Positions 1 through 7,695 of a stretch of 55,190 nt of DNA are shown here, in pieces (within the stretch, counting starts at the first letter, position 1; every line of letters begins with the position of its first letter). The notes under the pieces are model-generated. The model ran no database searches. It was not told the origin of the DNA and was given only the letters and a program-made list of their open reading frames with translations. The translations under genes and the position numbers were made by a program. The stretch lies in the NCBI RefSeq assembly GCF_009295635.1, contig NZ_WHIW01000017.1, positions 1 to 55,190 of the forward strand, in the 5' to 3' direction. The stretch comes from Alkalilimnicola sp. S0819 (GTDB taxonomy: Bacteria; Pseudomonadota; Gammaproteobacteria; Nitrococcales; WHIW01).

Positions 1-154
1 ATCAGCGAGCAGCTTGTCTGAGCGTAGCGAGTTTGCTGCTCGCCCCCTTCCGGCGAGAAGCGCAGGGGAGCGCCGGGCGCAGCCCGGTGCCAAATCGTGG
101 GCCGCCGCCGGCCGTACCCGCCCCAGGGTCTGCGCCAAGATGGCCCGCGCCAAG
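1..154 (+). repeat. Palindromic intergenic repeat, copy A (truncated by window start)
   Basis: Positions 8-154 match the reverse complement of 55044-55190 with about four mismatches in 147 bases, so the two window ends are inverted copies of one element. The copy opens with a small stem: GCGAGCAGC at 5-13 pairs with GCTGCTCGC at 35-43 around a loop that contains GAGCGTAGCGAG. It continues through a short palindrome (CCGGGCGCAGCCCGG, 73-87) and the block CCAAATCGTGGGCCG. The outer left arm seen in copy B would lie before position 1. Short reading frames through it are repeat-encoded and not credible genes. Confidence 0.85.
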
Positions 155-246
155 AGGGGCCGCGCTTACGCTTTGCGACATGGCACCGATACGAGGGTAT
201 CTGTCCCGGCTTTCGGGATGGAGCTTGCGCCGACAGATTGGGTTGC

Positions 247-425
247 GGGTCGGGTGCGGCCTGGGGCGGCCGTCGATGCAGCCGAGCATCGCAGCCGGAA
301 AGGGAAAAAGCGGGTTGCCTGTTTGAGCGTAGCGAGTTTGCAACCCGCCCCTTTCCGGCGAGAAGCGCAGGGAAGCCCGGCGTAGCCGGGCCAAATCGTG
401 GGCCGCCCCAGGCCGCACCCGACCC
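247..425 (+). repeat. Palindromic intergenic repeat, copy B (complete, nested inverted repeat)
   Basis: This copy is a nested palindrome. A 25-base outer arm at 247-271 is the exact reverse complement of 401-425. An 11-base arm at 294-304 (GCCGGAAAGGG) pairs with 349-359. An 8-base arm at 310-317 (GCGGGTTG) pairs with 341-348. The loop holds the family core GAGCGTAGCGAGTTTG, shared with copies A and C, while the arms next to the core differ in sequence but still pair. The downstream part again carries GAGAAGCGCAGGG, a CCGGC-type mini-palindrome and CCAAATCGTGGGCCG. No gene is seen between 1 and 520; this repeat fills most of that stretch. Confidence 0.85.
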
Positions 426-520
426 GGAACCCGCACCAGTGCTACAAGCCTCGTCATAGGGCCCGCTCTCTAAGACGCCACTTTCCCGCTAAAGCGCGAC
501 GGCAAACGGCTTCACAAAGC

Positions 521-1213
521 TCAGGGCTCCCCCGCAAGCCACTCGCCGAATTCCGCCAGGCTTCTCACCTCCACATGGGGCACCGGCTCCAGATCCCGGG
601 GCCAGTCTCGCCCCTCCTGGTTCAACCACACCGCCCGCATGCCGTAGCCCGCCGCGCCGATGACATCGCTTTCCGGCTCGTCACCGATATGCACCATCTG
701 GCTCGCCGGCACCCCCGCCCGGTGGCAGGCAGCCTCGAAGATCAGCCGATCAGGCTTGGCGGCGCCCACATCGATGGCGGCCACCACGAAATCGAAGTAA
801 TGCCCCAGGCCCAGGCGATGAACATTGGCATTGCCGTTGGTCATCACCCCCAGGCGGTAACGCCCGCGCAGGCTGTCCAGCAGGGGTTTGGCTTCGGGAT
901 AGAGCGTGATCTCGTGGCGCGCTTGCAGGAAGGCCTCGAAGGCGCCCTCCACCAGAGCCTCTCCGTAGCCGCAGGCCCGGGCCACCTCGCGATAGACCGC
1001 CTTGCGCAGCTCGCTCACATGATGGCGCAGCTCGGGCCGGCTCCGAAGTAGCTCCTGACGGATGGCGGTGAGCTGCTCGGGACTGTAGCGGGCGGCCGCA
1101 TCCGGGTAATGAGTCCGCAGCCACTCGTGCCCGCGGGCCTCGGCGCGGGGCAACACCCCCTCCAGGCCCCACAGGGTGTGATCCAGATCGAAACTCACCG
1201 CGCGCAAATGCAT
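521..1213 (-). CDS. HAD-family phosphatase, YigB-like
   Basis: A 230-residue haloacid dehalogenase-type hydrolase, cytoplasmic, expected to remove phosphate from a small phosphorylated metabolite. The DxDxT nucleophile motif is at residues 9-13 (DLDHT), the Thr/Ser motif II lies in VMTNGNANV, the motif III lysine in GAAKPDRLIF, and the acidic motif IV in HIGDEPESDV. The helical cap and the stretch around TNGNA resemble E. coli YigB, an FMN/pyrimidine phosphatase, but substrate cannot be read from sequence. I start at the ATG directly before HLRAVSFDLD; longer upstream extensions overlap dnaQ. Only one base separates this start from the dnaQ stop, so it is probably translated from the dnaQ transcript. 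Confidence 0.85.
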   Translation of the reverse strand: MHLRAVSFDLDHTLWGLEGVLPRAEARGHEWLRTHYPDAAARYSPEQLTAIRQELLRSRPELRHHVSELRKAVYREVARACGYGEALVEGAFEAFLQARHEITLYPEAKPLLDSLRGRYRLGVMTNGNANVHRLGLGHYFDFVVAAIDVGAAKPDRLIFEAACHRAGVPASQMVHIGDEPESDVIGAAGYGMRAVWLNQEGRDWPRDLEPVPHVEVRSLAEFGEWLAGEP

Positions 1214-1214
1214 C

Positions 1215-1931
1215 TCAGGCCTGCTCCGATTCCCTGCGCCACAGGCAAGATCCGCCCTGCTCCAGGCGATCCAGCCAGGCCTCGTGAGCCTGGCGTTCCT
1301 CATCCCCCGCCTGTAGTACTTTCAGCGCTGGGCGGTCGGCCGGCAGCCGCTGTATGCGCCCGGCCTGTCCGCCATCGGCGCCGGCGTCCTCACCGCCCAG
1401 CGACAGACTCACCTGGCCACCGGTCATGCCCAGGTAGACATCCGCCAGGATCTCGGCGTCCAACAGCGCGCCATGCAGGGTGCGGTGGGCGTTGTCGATG
1501 CCGTAGCGCTTGCACAGCGCATCCAGGGTATTGCGCTGACCGGGGTGCAGGCGCCGGGCCATGACCAGGGTATCGACGATGCCGCAAATGGCCTTGATCG
1601 GCTCGGCGTTCGGGCGCCACCGCCGCAGCTCGTGATCGAGGAAGCCCACATCGAAGGGGGCGTTGTGAATCACCAGCTCCGCCCCACGCACGAAGGTGAG
1701 GAATTCCTCCACCACATCGGCGAAACGGGGCTTGTCGGCGAGGAACTCGTTGGTGATGCCGTGCACCTCGATGGCGCCGGCATCGATCTCCCGGTCGGGC
1801 TGCAGGTAAACGTGGAAGTTGCGCCCGGTGAGGCGGCGACGCTCCAGTTCCACGCAACCGATCTCGATGATGCGATGCCCCTGGGAGGCCTCCAGGCCGG
1901 TGGTTTCGGTATCCAGTACGATCTGTCTCAT
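1215..1931 (-). CDS. dnaQ: DNA polymerase III epsilon subunit (proofreading exonuclease)
   Basis: A 238-residue 3'-5' exonuclease that proofreads for the replicative polymerase and binds the alpha subunit. DEDDh motifs are complete: Exo I DTETTG (residues 7-12), Exo II HNAPFDVGFLDHE, and Exo III with the catalytic His and Asp in HRTLHGALLDAEILADVY. The C-terminal region, which in the family tethers epsilon to alpha, is Gly/Ala-rich here and ends in a charged helix. Start chosen at MRQIVLDTET, where family members begin. It follows rnhA by 17 bases, the usual rnhA-dnaQ pairing, but on the same strand rather than divergent as in E. coli. Confidence 0.95.
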   Translation of the reverse strand: MRQIVLDTETTGLEASQGHRIIEIGCVELERRRLTGRNFHVYLQPDREIDAGAIEVHGITNEFLADKPRFADVVEEFLTFVRGAELVIHNAPFDVGFLDHELRRWRPNAEPIKAICGIVDTLVMARRLHPGQRNTLDALCKRYGIDNAHRTLHGALLDAEILADVYLGMTGGQVSLSLGGEDAGADGGQAGRIQRLPADRPALKVLQAGDEERQAHEAWLDRLEQGGSCLWRRESEQA

Positions 1932-1948
1932 GGCGCGCTCATACTCCG

Positions 1949-2392
1949 TCAGGCGGTGCTCAGCTCGTCTATGCCACGATTGGCCAACTGATCCGCCCGC
2001 TCGTTCTCGGCGTGACCGCTGTGGCCCTTCACCCACCGCCAATCGATCTCGTGGCGGGCACAGGCCTCATCCAGCCGACGCCACAGGTCCTCGTTCTTCA
2101 CCGGTTTCTTGGCCGCCGTCTTCCAGCCCCGGCGTTTCCAGTTGACCAGCCACTCGGTGATACCCTTGCGCACGTACTGGGAGTCGGTGGTGAGTATCAC
2201 CTGACAGGGCCGGCGCAGGGACTCCAGCGCCTGAATGGCCGCCATCAGCTCCATGCGGTTGTTGGTGGTCTGCGACTCGCCGCCGAACAGTTCCTTTTCC
2301 ACGTCACCGTATCGCAACAGGGCGCCCCATCCGCCGGGGCCGGGGTTACCGCGGCAGGCGCCGTCGGTGTAGATTTCCACTCGCTGAGCCAT
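1949..2392 (-). CDS. rnhA: Ribonuclease HI
   Basis: A 147-residue enzyme that cuts the RNA strand of RNA-DNA hybrids, for example at R-loops and Okazaki primers. The four acidic active-site positions are visible: Asp10 in [11 protein letters not shown], the Glu of NNRMELMAA, the Asp of LTTDSQYV and the Asp of NERADQLAN. The basic handle region ([16 protein letters not shown]) is present. Length is close to E. coli RNase HI (155). The start at [10 protein letters not shown] is the family start. Its 5' end overlaps the upstream methyltransferase by 47 bases, suggesting translational coupling in the methyltransferase-rnhA-dnaQ-phosphatase operon. Confidence 0.95.
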   Translation of the reverse strand: MAQRVEIYTDGACRGNPGPGGWGALLRYGDVEKELFGGESQTTNNRMELMAAIQALESLRRPCQVILTTDSQYVRKGITEWLVNWKRRGWKTAAKKPVKNEDLWRRLDEACARHEIDWRWVKGHSGHAENERADQLANRGIDELSTA

Positions 2393-3104
2393 GCAAGGCG
2401 CTCCGTGGGACCGGCTGCGCCAGTCCGGGTACCAGTTTGGGTTTTTTCCACTTGGGGCGGAGCACGGTAACACCCCGCAGCCGTTTTTGCGCGCTGCAAA
2501 GATACGCCCCCCCCGCCCAGGGCAGCAGCCGCGGGCCATACCGGTCCAGCACCCGCAGCCAGTGCTGCAGCCGCGGGTTCTGCCAGGGCGGACGGAACAA
2601 CAGGCGCTCGGTGGCGAGCGGGGTGAGCCCCAGCAATGAGAACCAGTCCTGCAGGCGCCGCACGGACACGTGCTGAGCGGCCGCCGGCAGATCCTCCCCC
2701 TGTACCCAGTAACGGGACAGGCCCCAGAGGCTCCAGGGATTGAAGCCCAACACCAGCAGGCGCCCCTCCGGTGCCAGGATGCGGTTCACTTCACGCAGCA
2801 GTTGATGGGGCTGGGGGTTGTAATCCAGTTCGTGCACCAGGATCACCGCATCCAGACTGGATGTCTGGAACGGCAGTTCGTCCTGGTCCACCAACAGATC
2901 CCCCACGCCTCCCTGCGGGCCCACTCCACGGTAAAGCCGACGGAGCGCGTCATCGGCCAGCAGCGGGCGGCCGGCGCCCAGGTGCCCCAGTTGCAGCACC
3001 CGCTGCAGGTAGACCCCGCGCAGGGCTTCGCGCACCGCCGCCTGCTCCTGATCCAGAAGCAGCCGGCCCAGCGGTGTATGAAACCAATCATGCAGCGCTT
3101 GCAT
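2346..3104 (-). CDS. Class I SAM-dependent methyltransferase, YafS-like
   Basis: A 252-residue protein with a Rossmann-type methyltransferase core. The segment [18 protein letters not shown], followed by [17 protein letters not shown], is the conserved post-motif I to motif III pattern of the methyltransferase_11 group. Glycine motif I is weak (LQLGHLGAG instead of a DxGxGxG signature). In E. coli the gene between gloB and rnhA is yafS, of the same family; the same context here supports orthology. The substrate is unknown. The start at [10 protein letters not shown] gives a divergent 140-base spacer to gloB. The 3' end overlaps rnhA. Confidence 0.8.
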   Translation of the reverse strand: MQALHDWFHTPLGRLLLDQEQAAVREALRGVYLQRVLQLGHLGAGRPLLADDALRRLYRGVGPQGGVGDLLVDQDELPFQTSSLDAVILVHELDYNPQPHQLLREVNRILAPEGRLLVLGFNPWSLWGLSRYWVQGEDLPAAAQHVSVRRLQDWFSLLGLTPLATERLLFRPPWQNPRLQHWLRVLDRYGPRLLPWAGGAYLCSAQKRLRGVTVLRPKWKKPKLVPGLAQPVPRSALHGSASGNLHRRRLPR

Positions 3105-3244
3105 CGCTCGCGGTACCTGCGGTTTGGAGCTGCGGCCAGCATAGCCCGCACCCCGGCCCGATACTACCGGAGGCTTTGTCCGCCCCCATAAAGCCGTTAG
3201 CATTGGGTCATTCGTGCGCCACGCAGCCAGGAGCACCGCTTGCC

Positions 3245-4009
3245 ATGTTACGCATAGAGCCCATACCCGCCTTCTCGGACAACTATATCTGGGCCCTGCA
3301 TGACGGAGAAAAGGCCGCGGTGGTGGATCCCGGCGATGCCGCGCCGGTGATGCGCTGGCTGAACGAGCGGGGCGTAGAGCTCAGCGCGATACTCATCACC
3401 CATCATCATCCAGACCATGTGGGCGGCATCGCCGAGCTGCTCGCGCAGGGTGCGGTCCCCGTGTATGGCCCTGGCGCCGAGAACATCCCCGGGCGGAGCA
3501 TCGCCCTGGCCGAGGGCGACAAGGTGGCCCTGCTAGCCCCCGAGATCAGCCTGCAGGTTCTGGAGGTGCCCGGCCACACCCTGGGGCATATCGCCTACTA
3601 CGCCGAAGGCATGCTGTTCTGCGGCGATACCCTCTTCGCCGGTGGCTGTGGGCGCCTGTTCGAAGGCAGCCCGGAGCAGATGCACGCCTCTCTGCAAAAG
3701 CTGGCGGCCCTGCCCGCCTCCACTCGGGTCTACTGCGCCCATGAGTACACCCTGGCGAATCTGCGCTTCGCGCTGAAGGTGGAACCAGAGAACCCGGCAC
3801 TGCAACAACGCCTGGCGCACGTGCAGGCCCAGCGGGAGCGCGACGAAATCACCCTGCCGAGCACCCTGGGCGTGGAATTGCAGACCAACCCCTTCCTGCG
3901 GGTGACGGAGGCGGCTGTGATCCGGCGCGCGGGAGAGCAGGCCGGTCATGGTTTATCATCGCCGGCGCAGGTTTTCGCCGCCGTGCGGGCCTGGAAGGAC
4001 AGGGGCTGA
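3245..4009 (+). CDS. gloB: Hydroxyacylglutathione hydrolase (glyoxalase II)
   Basis: A 254-residue metallo-beta-lactamase-fold enzyme that hydrolyses S-lactoylglutathione to lactate and glutathione, the second step of methylglyoxal detoxification in the cytoplasm. The binuclear metal motif HHHPDH is at residues 53-58, with further ligands in [28 protein letters not shown] and [10 protein letters not shown]. The C-terminal helical glutathione-binding part is present (NPFLRV). Length matches the family (about 250-255). Start at [16 protein letters not shown], the typical N-terminus. It is divergent from the methyltransferase gene and 47 bases upstream of mltD, so the two may be co-transcribed. 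Confidence 0.95.
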   Translation: MLRIEPIPAFSDNYIWALHDGEKAAVVDPGDAAPVMRWLNERGVELSAILITHHHPDHVGGIAELLAQGAVPVYGPGAENIPGRSIALAEGDKVALLAPEISLQVLEVPGHTLGHIAYYAEGMLFCGDTLFAGGCGRLFEGSPEQMHASLQKLAALPASTRVYCAHEYTLANLRFALKVEPENPALQQRLAHVQAQRERDEITLPSTLGVELQTNPFLRVTEAAVIRRAGEQAGHGLSSPAQVFAAVRAWKDRG

Positions 4010-4056
4010 CGCGGCCCTGACACGATAAACATCATAAGGAATCAAGGAGAACGCCC

Positions 4057-5652
4057 ATGGGCGCCACCCGCCTGTGCCTGCTCCTCGCGCTGGGCCTGAG
4101 CCTGAGCGCCTGCGGCCTGATACCGCAGCAGCCCACCACTGAACCGGGGCCCACCCCGAGCCCGCGGGCCGCCCACGACACGCCGCAGGAACCGCCCCTG
4201 GTACAGGCCAGCGCGGAGGACGCGCTCACCGTCGCCGCCACGCCTCCGCCGCCACCCGCACCGGTGGACCTTTGGGAGCGCATGCGCCGCGGTTTCGAGC
4301 TGCCGGAGCTGAGCCATCCGCGCATCGCGCAGGAACTGCGCGCCTTCAGCGGCAAACAGGGCTACTTCGACCGGGTGGCCGAGCGCGCCGAGCCCTATCT
4401 GTATTTCATCCTCGAGGAGCTGGAAGCGCGGGACATGCCCCTGGACCTGGCTCTGTTGCCGATCGTCGAAAGCGCCTTTCGGCCCTTTGCCTATTCCCCG
4501 GGTCGGGCGGCGGGGCTGTGGCAGTTCATACCCGCCACCGGGCGACACTACGGATTGAAGCAGACCTGGTGGTACGACGGACGCCGGGATGTGATCGCCT
4601 CCACCCGGGCGGCGTTGAATTATCTGGACCATCTGCACGGCCTGTTCGGCGACTGGGCCCTGGCCCTGGCCGCCTATAACGCCGGCCAGGGTACGGTGCG
4701 CGGCGCCATCCGGCGTAACGCCGCCGCCGGCAAGCCCACCGACTACTTCAGCCTGCCCCTGCCCCGGGAAACCCGTGCCTATGTGCCGCGGCTGCTGGCA
4801 CTGCGTGAAATCGTCCGCAATCCCGCCGCCCACGACCTGAGCCTGCATTCCCTGCCGGACGAGCCCTATATCGAAGTGGTGGAGATCGATGGGCAGATCG
4901 ATCTGGCGCTGGCCGCGGAGATGGCGCAGCTCAGCCTGGAGGAAATCTACCGGCTCAACCCGGGCTTCAACCGCTGGGCCACCGACCCGGAAGGCCCCCA
5001 TTATCTGGTGCTGCCGGCGGAGCATGCCGATCGTTTCCGTCAGGCCTGGGCCGAACAGCCCGCCGAGGGGCGCGTGCAGTGGACCCGCCACCGGGTAAAC
5101 CCGGGCGAGACGCTGAGCCACATTGCCCGGCAGTACCGGACCACCAGTACCGTGCTCCGGCAGGCGAACCAGCTCAATGGCCACATCATCCGTGCCGGCG
5201 CCTATCTGCTCGTGCCCACCGCCCGCCAGGGCGCCGATAGCTACGTGCTCAGCGCCAGCCAGCGCCGGGTACGCTTGCAGCAGGCGGATCGCGCCGGGCA
5301 GCGCATGGAAGTCCTGGTTCGTCGAGGGGACAGCTTCTGGAAAATCGCCCGTCAGCATGGCGTGAGCGTGGACCGGCTGGCCGCCTGGAACGGCCTCTCA
5401 CCCCGGGACACCCTGCGCCCGGGCCAGCGGCTGGTACTTTGGAAGAAGGGCGGATCGAGCGCCGGCGGCCCGGCCTCCCGCACCCAGCGCATACATTACA
5501 CGGTGCGCTCGGGGGATTCGCTGTATCTGATCGCGCGAAAGTTCAGTGTCAGCGTCAAGCAGCTGCGCAGCTGGAACGCGCTCAACGGGAAGTACCTGCA
5601 GCCCGGCCAGCGGCTGGTGCTGCACGTGGATGTGACCCGACAGGGGGGCTAG
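4057..5652 (+). CDS. mltD: Membrane-bound lytic murein transglycosylase D with three LysM repeats
   Basis: A 531-residue outer-membrane lipoprotein that cleaves peptidoglycan glycan strands with formation of 1,6-anhydro ends. A lipoprotein signal with lipobox LSAC lies at about residues 16-19. A Pro-rich linker is followed by the SLT domain: catalytic Glu138 in PIVESAF, then GLWQFIPATGRHYGL and ALAAYNAGQGTVRGA. Three LysM peptidoglycan-binding repeats follow, at about residues 347-387 (VNPGETLSHIA), 427-466 (RRGDSFWKIA) and 482-527 (YTVRSGDSLYLIA). E. coli MltD has two LysM repeats. AAGGAG at 4043 provides a good ribosome binding site for the chosen ATG. Confidence 0.93.
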   Translation: MGATRLCLLLALGLSLSACGLIPQQPTTEPGPTPSPRAAHDTPQEPPLVQASAEDALTVAATPPPPPAPVDLWERMRRGFELPELSHPRIAQELRAFSGKQGYFDRVAERAEPYLYFILEELEARDMPLDLALLPIVESAFRPFAYSPGRAAGLWQFIPATGRHYGLKQTWWYDGRRDVIASTRAALNYLDHLHGLFGDWALALAAYNAGQGTVRGAIRRNAAAGKPTDYFSLPLPRETRAYVPRLLALREIVRNPAAHDLSLHSLPDEPYIEVVEIDGQIDLALAAEMAQLSLEEIYRLNPGFNRWATDPEGPHYLVLPAEHADRFRQAWAEQPAEGRVQWTRHRVNPGETLSHIARQYRTTSTVLRQANQLNGHIIRAGAYLLVPTARQGADSYVLSASQRRVRLQQADRAGQRMEVLVRRGDSFWKIARQHGVSVDRLAAWNGLSPRDTLRPGQRLVLWKKGGSSAGGPASRTQRIHYTVRSGDSLYLIARKFSVSVKQLRSWNALNGKYLQPGQRLVLHVDVTRQGG

Positions 5653-5689
5653 GCGAGGTAGGCGCCACCCTGGCACCGTATCCGATTAG

Positions 5690-5712
5690 GGGAGCGGACT
5701 TTGGCCGCTCCC
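5690..5712. terminator. Hairpin between convergent mltD and minE
   Basis: GGGAGCGG (5690-5697) pairs with CCGCTCCC (5705-5712) around a 7-base loop, placed between the ends of the convergent genes mltD and minE. There is no T-run on either side, so it may act as a weak bidirectional terminator or RNA 3'-end stabiliser. Confidence 0.4.
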
Positions 5713-5728
5713 GCAGCAGAAGGCGCTC

Positions 5729-5998
5729 TCAGCGCGCCTTCTTCAGTTCCTCTTCCGGAAGCATGATGTTCAGCTCCAGCACCTCGCAATCGCCGTCCTT
5801 GTCGATCTGCATCTTCACCGCATCGCGACCCACCTGCACATACTTGCGGATCACCTCCAGCAACTCCTCCTGGAGCATGGGCAGGTAATCCGGTCCGCCC
5901 CGGGTGGAGCGTTCGTGGGCGACGATGATCTGCAAGCGTTCCTTGGCGACACTGGCGCTGCGCTGCTTCTGGCTGCGGAAATAATTGAAGAAACTCAT
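5729..5998 (-). CDS. minE: Cell division topological specificity factor MinE
   Basis: An 89-residue protein that stimulates MinD ATPase and drives pole-to-pole oscillation, keeping the division-inhibiting MinC away from midcell. The N-terminal amphipathic membrane-targeting segment ([19 protein letters not shown]) and the MinD-activating region with [11 protein letters not shown] are both recognisable; the C-terminal dimerisation part holds [10 protein letters not shown]. Length equals the family norm (about 88). It is the last gene of the minCDE operon, 4 bases after the minD stop. Confidence 0.95.
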   Translation of the reverse strand: MSFFNYFRSQKQRSASVAKERLQIIVAHERSTRGGPDYLPMLQEELLEVIRKYVQVGRDAVKMQIDKDGDCEVLELNIMLPEEELKKAR

Positions 5999-6002
5999 GG
6001 CT

Positions 6003-6812
6003 TCAGCCTCCGAAGATGCGCCCGAGCAGGCCTTTCCTGGCCGCGGTGAGAAAGCGATGGGGGCGATCCTCACCGAGGAAGCGGGCCACGGCGTCATCGT
6101 AGGCCTGGCCGGCATCGCTCTGCTGCTCCAGAATCACCGGCACACCAGCGTTGGACGCATTGAGCACGGCCTGGGATTCGGGAATCACGCCCAGCAGCGG
6201 GATGGCCAGGATCTCCTGTACATCGTCCACGCTCAGCATCTCGCCGCGATCCACCCGCTCGGGGGAGTAACGGGTCAACAGCAGGTGCTCCCGCACCGGC
6301 TCCTCGCCGTTCTCGGCCCGGCGTGTCTTGCTCTGCAGTATCCCCAGGATGCGGTCTGAATCTCGCACCGAGGAGACTTCCGGGTTGGTGACCACAATGG
6401 CCTCGTCGGCGAGATAGGCGGCATGCATGGCGCCCCGCTCGATGCCCGCCGGCGAGTCGCAGACGATGTAATCAAACTCCTTGGACAGTTCCTTGATCAC
6501 TTGCTCAACCCCTTCCAGGGTGAGCGCGTCCTTGTCCCGGGTCTGGGAGGCGGGCAGGATGAACAGCCCGTCCACGCGCTTGTCCTTGATCAGGGCCTGA
6601 TTGAGGTTGGCATCGCCGCTGATGACGTTGACGAAGTCATACACCACCCGGCGCTCGCACCCCATGATCAGGTCCAGATTGCGCAGGCCCACGTCGAAAT
6701 CGATGACCACGGTGCGATGGCCGGCCTTGGCCAGCCCGGTGGCGATAGCCGCGCTGCTGGTGGTCTTGCCCACCCCGCCCTTGCCCGAGGTAATGACGAT
6801 GATTCGTGCCAC
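6003..6812 (-). CDS. minD: Septum-site determining ATPase MinD (GTG start)
   Basis: A 269-residue ParA/MinD-family ATPase that recruits MinC to the membrane and oscillates with MinE. The deviant Walker A GKGGVGKT occupies residues 10-17, the switch regions [16 protein letters not shown] and CDSPAGIE are intact, and the C-terminal amphipathic membrane-targeting helix is LLGRIFGG. I choose the GTG at 6812 because it gives the family start (V/M-A-R-I-I-V) and has GGAGGG eight bases upstream; no ATG fits. It lies 16 bases after minC and 4 before minE. Confidence 0.95.
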   Translation of the reverse strand: MARIIVITSGKGGVGKTTSSAAIATGLAKAGHRTVVIDFDVGLRNLDLIMGCERRVVYDFVNVISGDANLNQALIKDKRVDGLFILPASQTRDKDALTLEGVEQVIKELSKEFDYIVCDSPAGIERGAMHAAYLADEAIVVTNPEVSSVRDSDRILGILQSKTRRAENGEEPVREHLLLTRYSPERVDRGEMLSVDDVQEILAIPLLGVIPESQAVLNASNAGVPVILEQQSDAGQAYDDAVARFLGEDRPHRFLTAARKGLLGRIFGG

Positions 6813-6828
6813 TGCTTGATCCCTCCTG

Positions 6829-7548
6829 TCAGCCCTGCAGGGCCTGTATGCGCAGTTCCTCGCCGTGCAGGGAAATCTGCACCGCGCGGCCACGTTCCTG
6901 TTCGCTGATGTGTTCGCTGATCTGATAACTGCCGGCCACCGAGACCAGCTCGGCCTCCAGGCTCTGGCAGAAGATGCGCGCCGTCGTATCGCCCCGCACG
7001 CCGGCGAGCGCCCGGCCGCGCAAGGGCCCGTAGACATGAATATGCCCATCGGCCAGCACTTCGGCGCCGGCCTGCACCGGGGCGAGCACGACCAGATCTC
7101 GCCCCTTGGCGTAGACCTGCTGGCCGGAACGCACCGGCTGGGCGACCACCATTGCCGCGCCCGGCTGCTCGGCGGGCGCCGGCGCAGCGGCGGGTTCGGG
7201 CGCACGGGGCGCTGCGGCCCCGTCCAGGCGTGGGAAAATACCCACGCCGGCTTCCCGAGCGGCGGCCTCCACCGCCGGGTTCCCGCCCCTGACCCCCATG
7301 GGTACCAATTCTCGCTGGCGCAGAGCCGTCAGCAGCTTGCCGAGGGCCTCGGCGGGCATGGCCGCCTCCAGGTCAAGGATCACCGGCAGGCCACGGAAGA
7401 ACCCCGGGGCGGTGGCCAGCTTCTCATCGAGCTGGACGAGCAAGGGCTCCAACTCCGCCTGCAACACCCGCAGCACGGACACCGTCAGCATGCGCCCTTT
7501 CAGTTCGAAGGCGGGCTGGGCGGCGTTGGCGTGTGGACTGGCGGCCAT
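6829..7548 (-). CDS. minC: Septum-site determining inhibitor MinC
   Basis: A 239-residue inhibitor of FtsZ ring assembly. The N-terminal FtsZ-inhibiting domain (about residues 1-110: FELKGRMLTVSVLRV, ending in ELVPMGVRGGN) is joined by an Ala/Pro-rich linker (about 125-145) to the beta-helical MinD-binding C-domain, recognised by VRSGQQVYAKGRDLVVL, AGAEVLADGHIHVYGPLRGRA and ARIFCQ. First gene of the minCDE operon. Start at MAASPHANAA; an upstream extension would run into the hairpin region and lacks family similarity. Confidence 0.94.
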   Translation of the reverse strand: MAASPHANAAQPAFELKGRMLTVSVLRVLQAELEPLLVQLDEKLATAPGFFRGLPVILDLEAAMPAEALGKLLTALRQRELVPMGVRGGNPAVEAAAREAGVGIFPRLDGAAAPRAPEPAAAPAPAEQPGAAMVVAQPVRSGQQVYAKGRDLVVLAPVQAGAEVLADGHIHVYGPLRGRALAGVRGDTTARIFCQSLEAELVSVAGSYQISEHISEQERGRAVQISLHGEELRIQALQG

Positions 7549-7597
7549 AAATCTCTGTTCTTTTATTGCGGAGAGCACGGCACGGGGCCGTAAACAC

Positions 7598-7625
7598 GCA
7601 CCCCCTCCACAACGGGAGGGGGTGC
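7598..7625 (-). terminator. Strong hairpin between htpG and minC
   Basis: GCACCCCCTCC (7598-7608) pairs perfectly with GGAGGGGGTGC (7615-7625) around a six-base loop. It sits about 70 bases past the htpG stop and 50 before the minC start on the same strand. The transcript-sense 3' flank is GTGTTTAC, a poor U-tract, so it may terminate htpG only partially or protect its 3' end. Confidence 0.5.
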
Positions 7626-7695
7626 CGGGCCCTTTATAGCCTGCGGGCCGGGGCCTGATCAAGGGTCCTATGCCGCATTGCGGCAAATCGGCTCG

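Noticed and set aside
1-460. Several overlapping frames of 97-151 residues in the left repeat region, including peptides with SERSEFAARPLPARSAGE
   Set aside because: They run through the palindromic repeat on both strands, recur at the other window end, lack ribosome binding sites and are the typical false calls made on such repeats.
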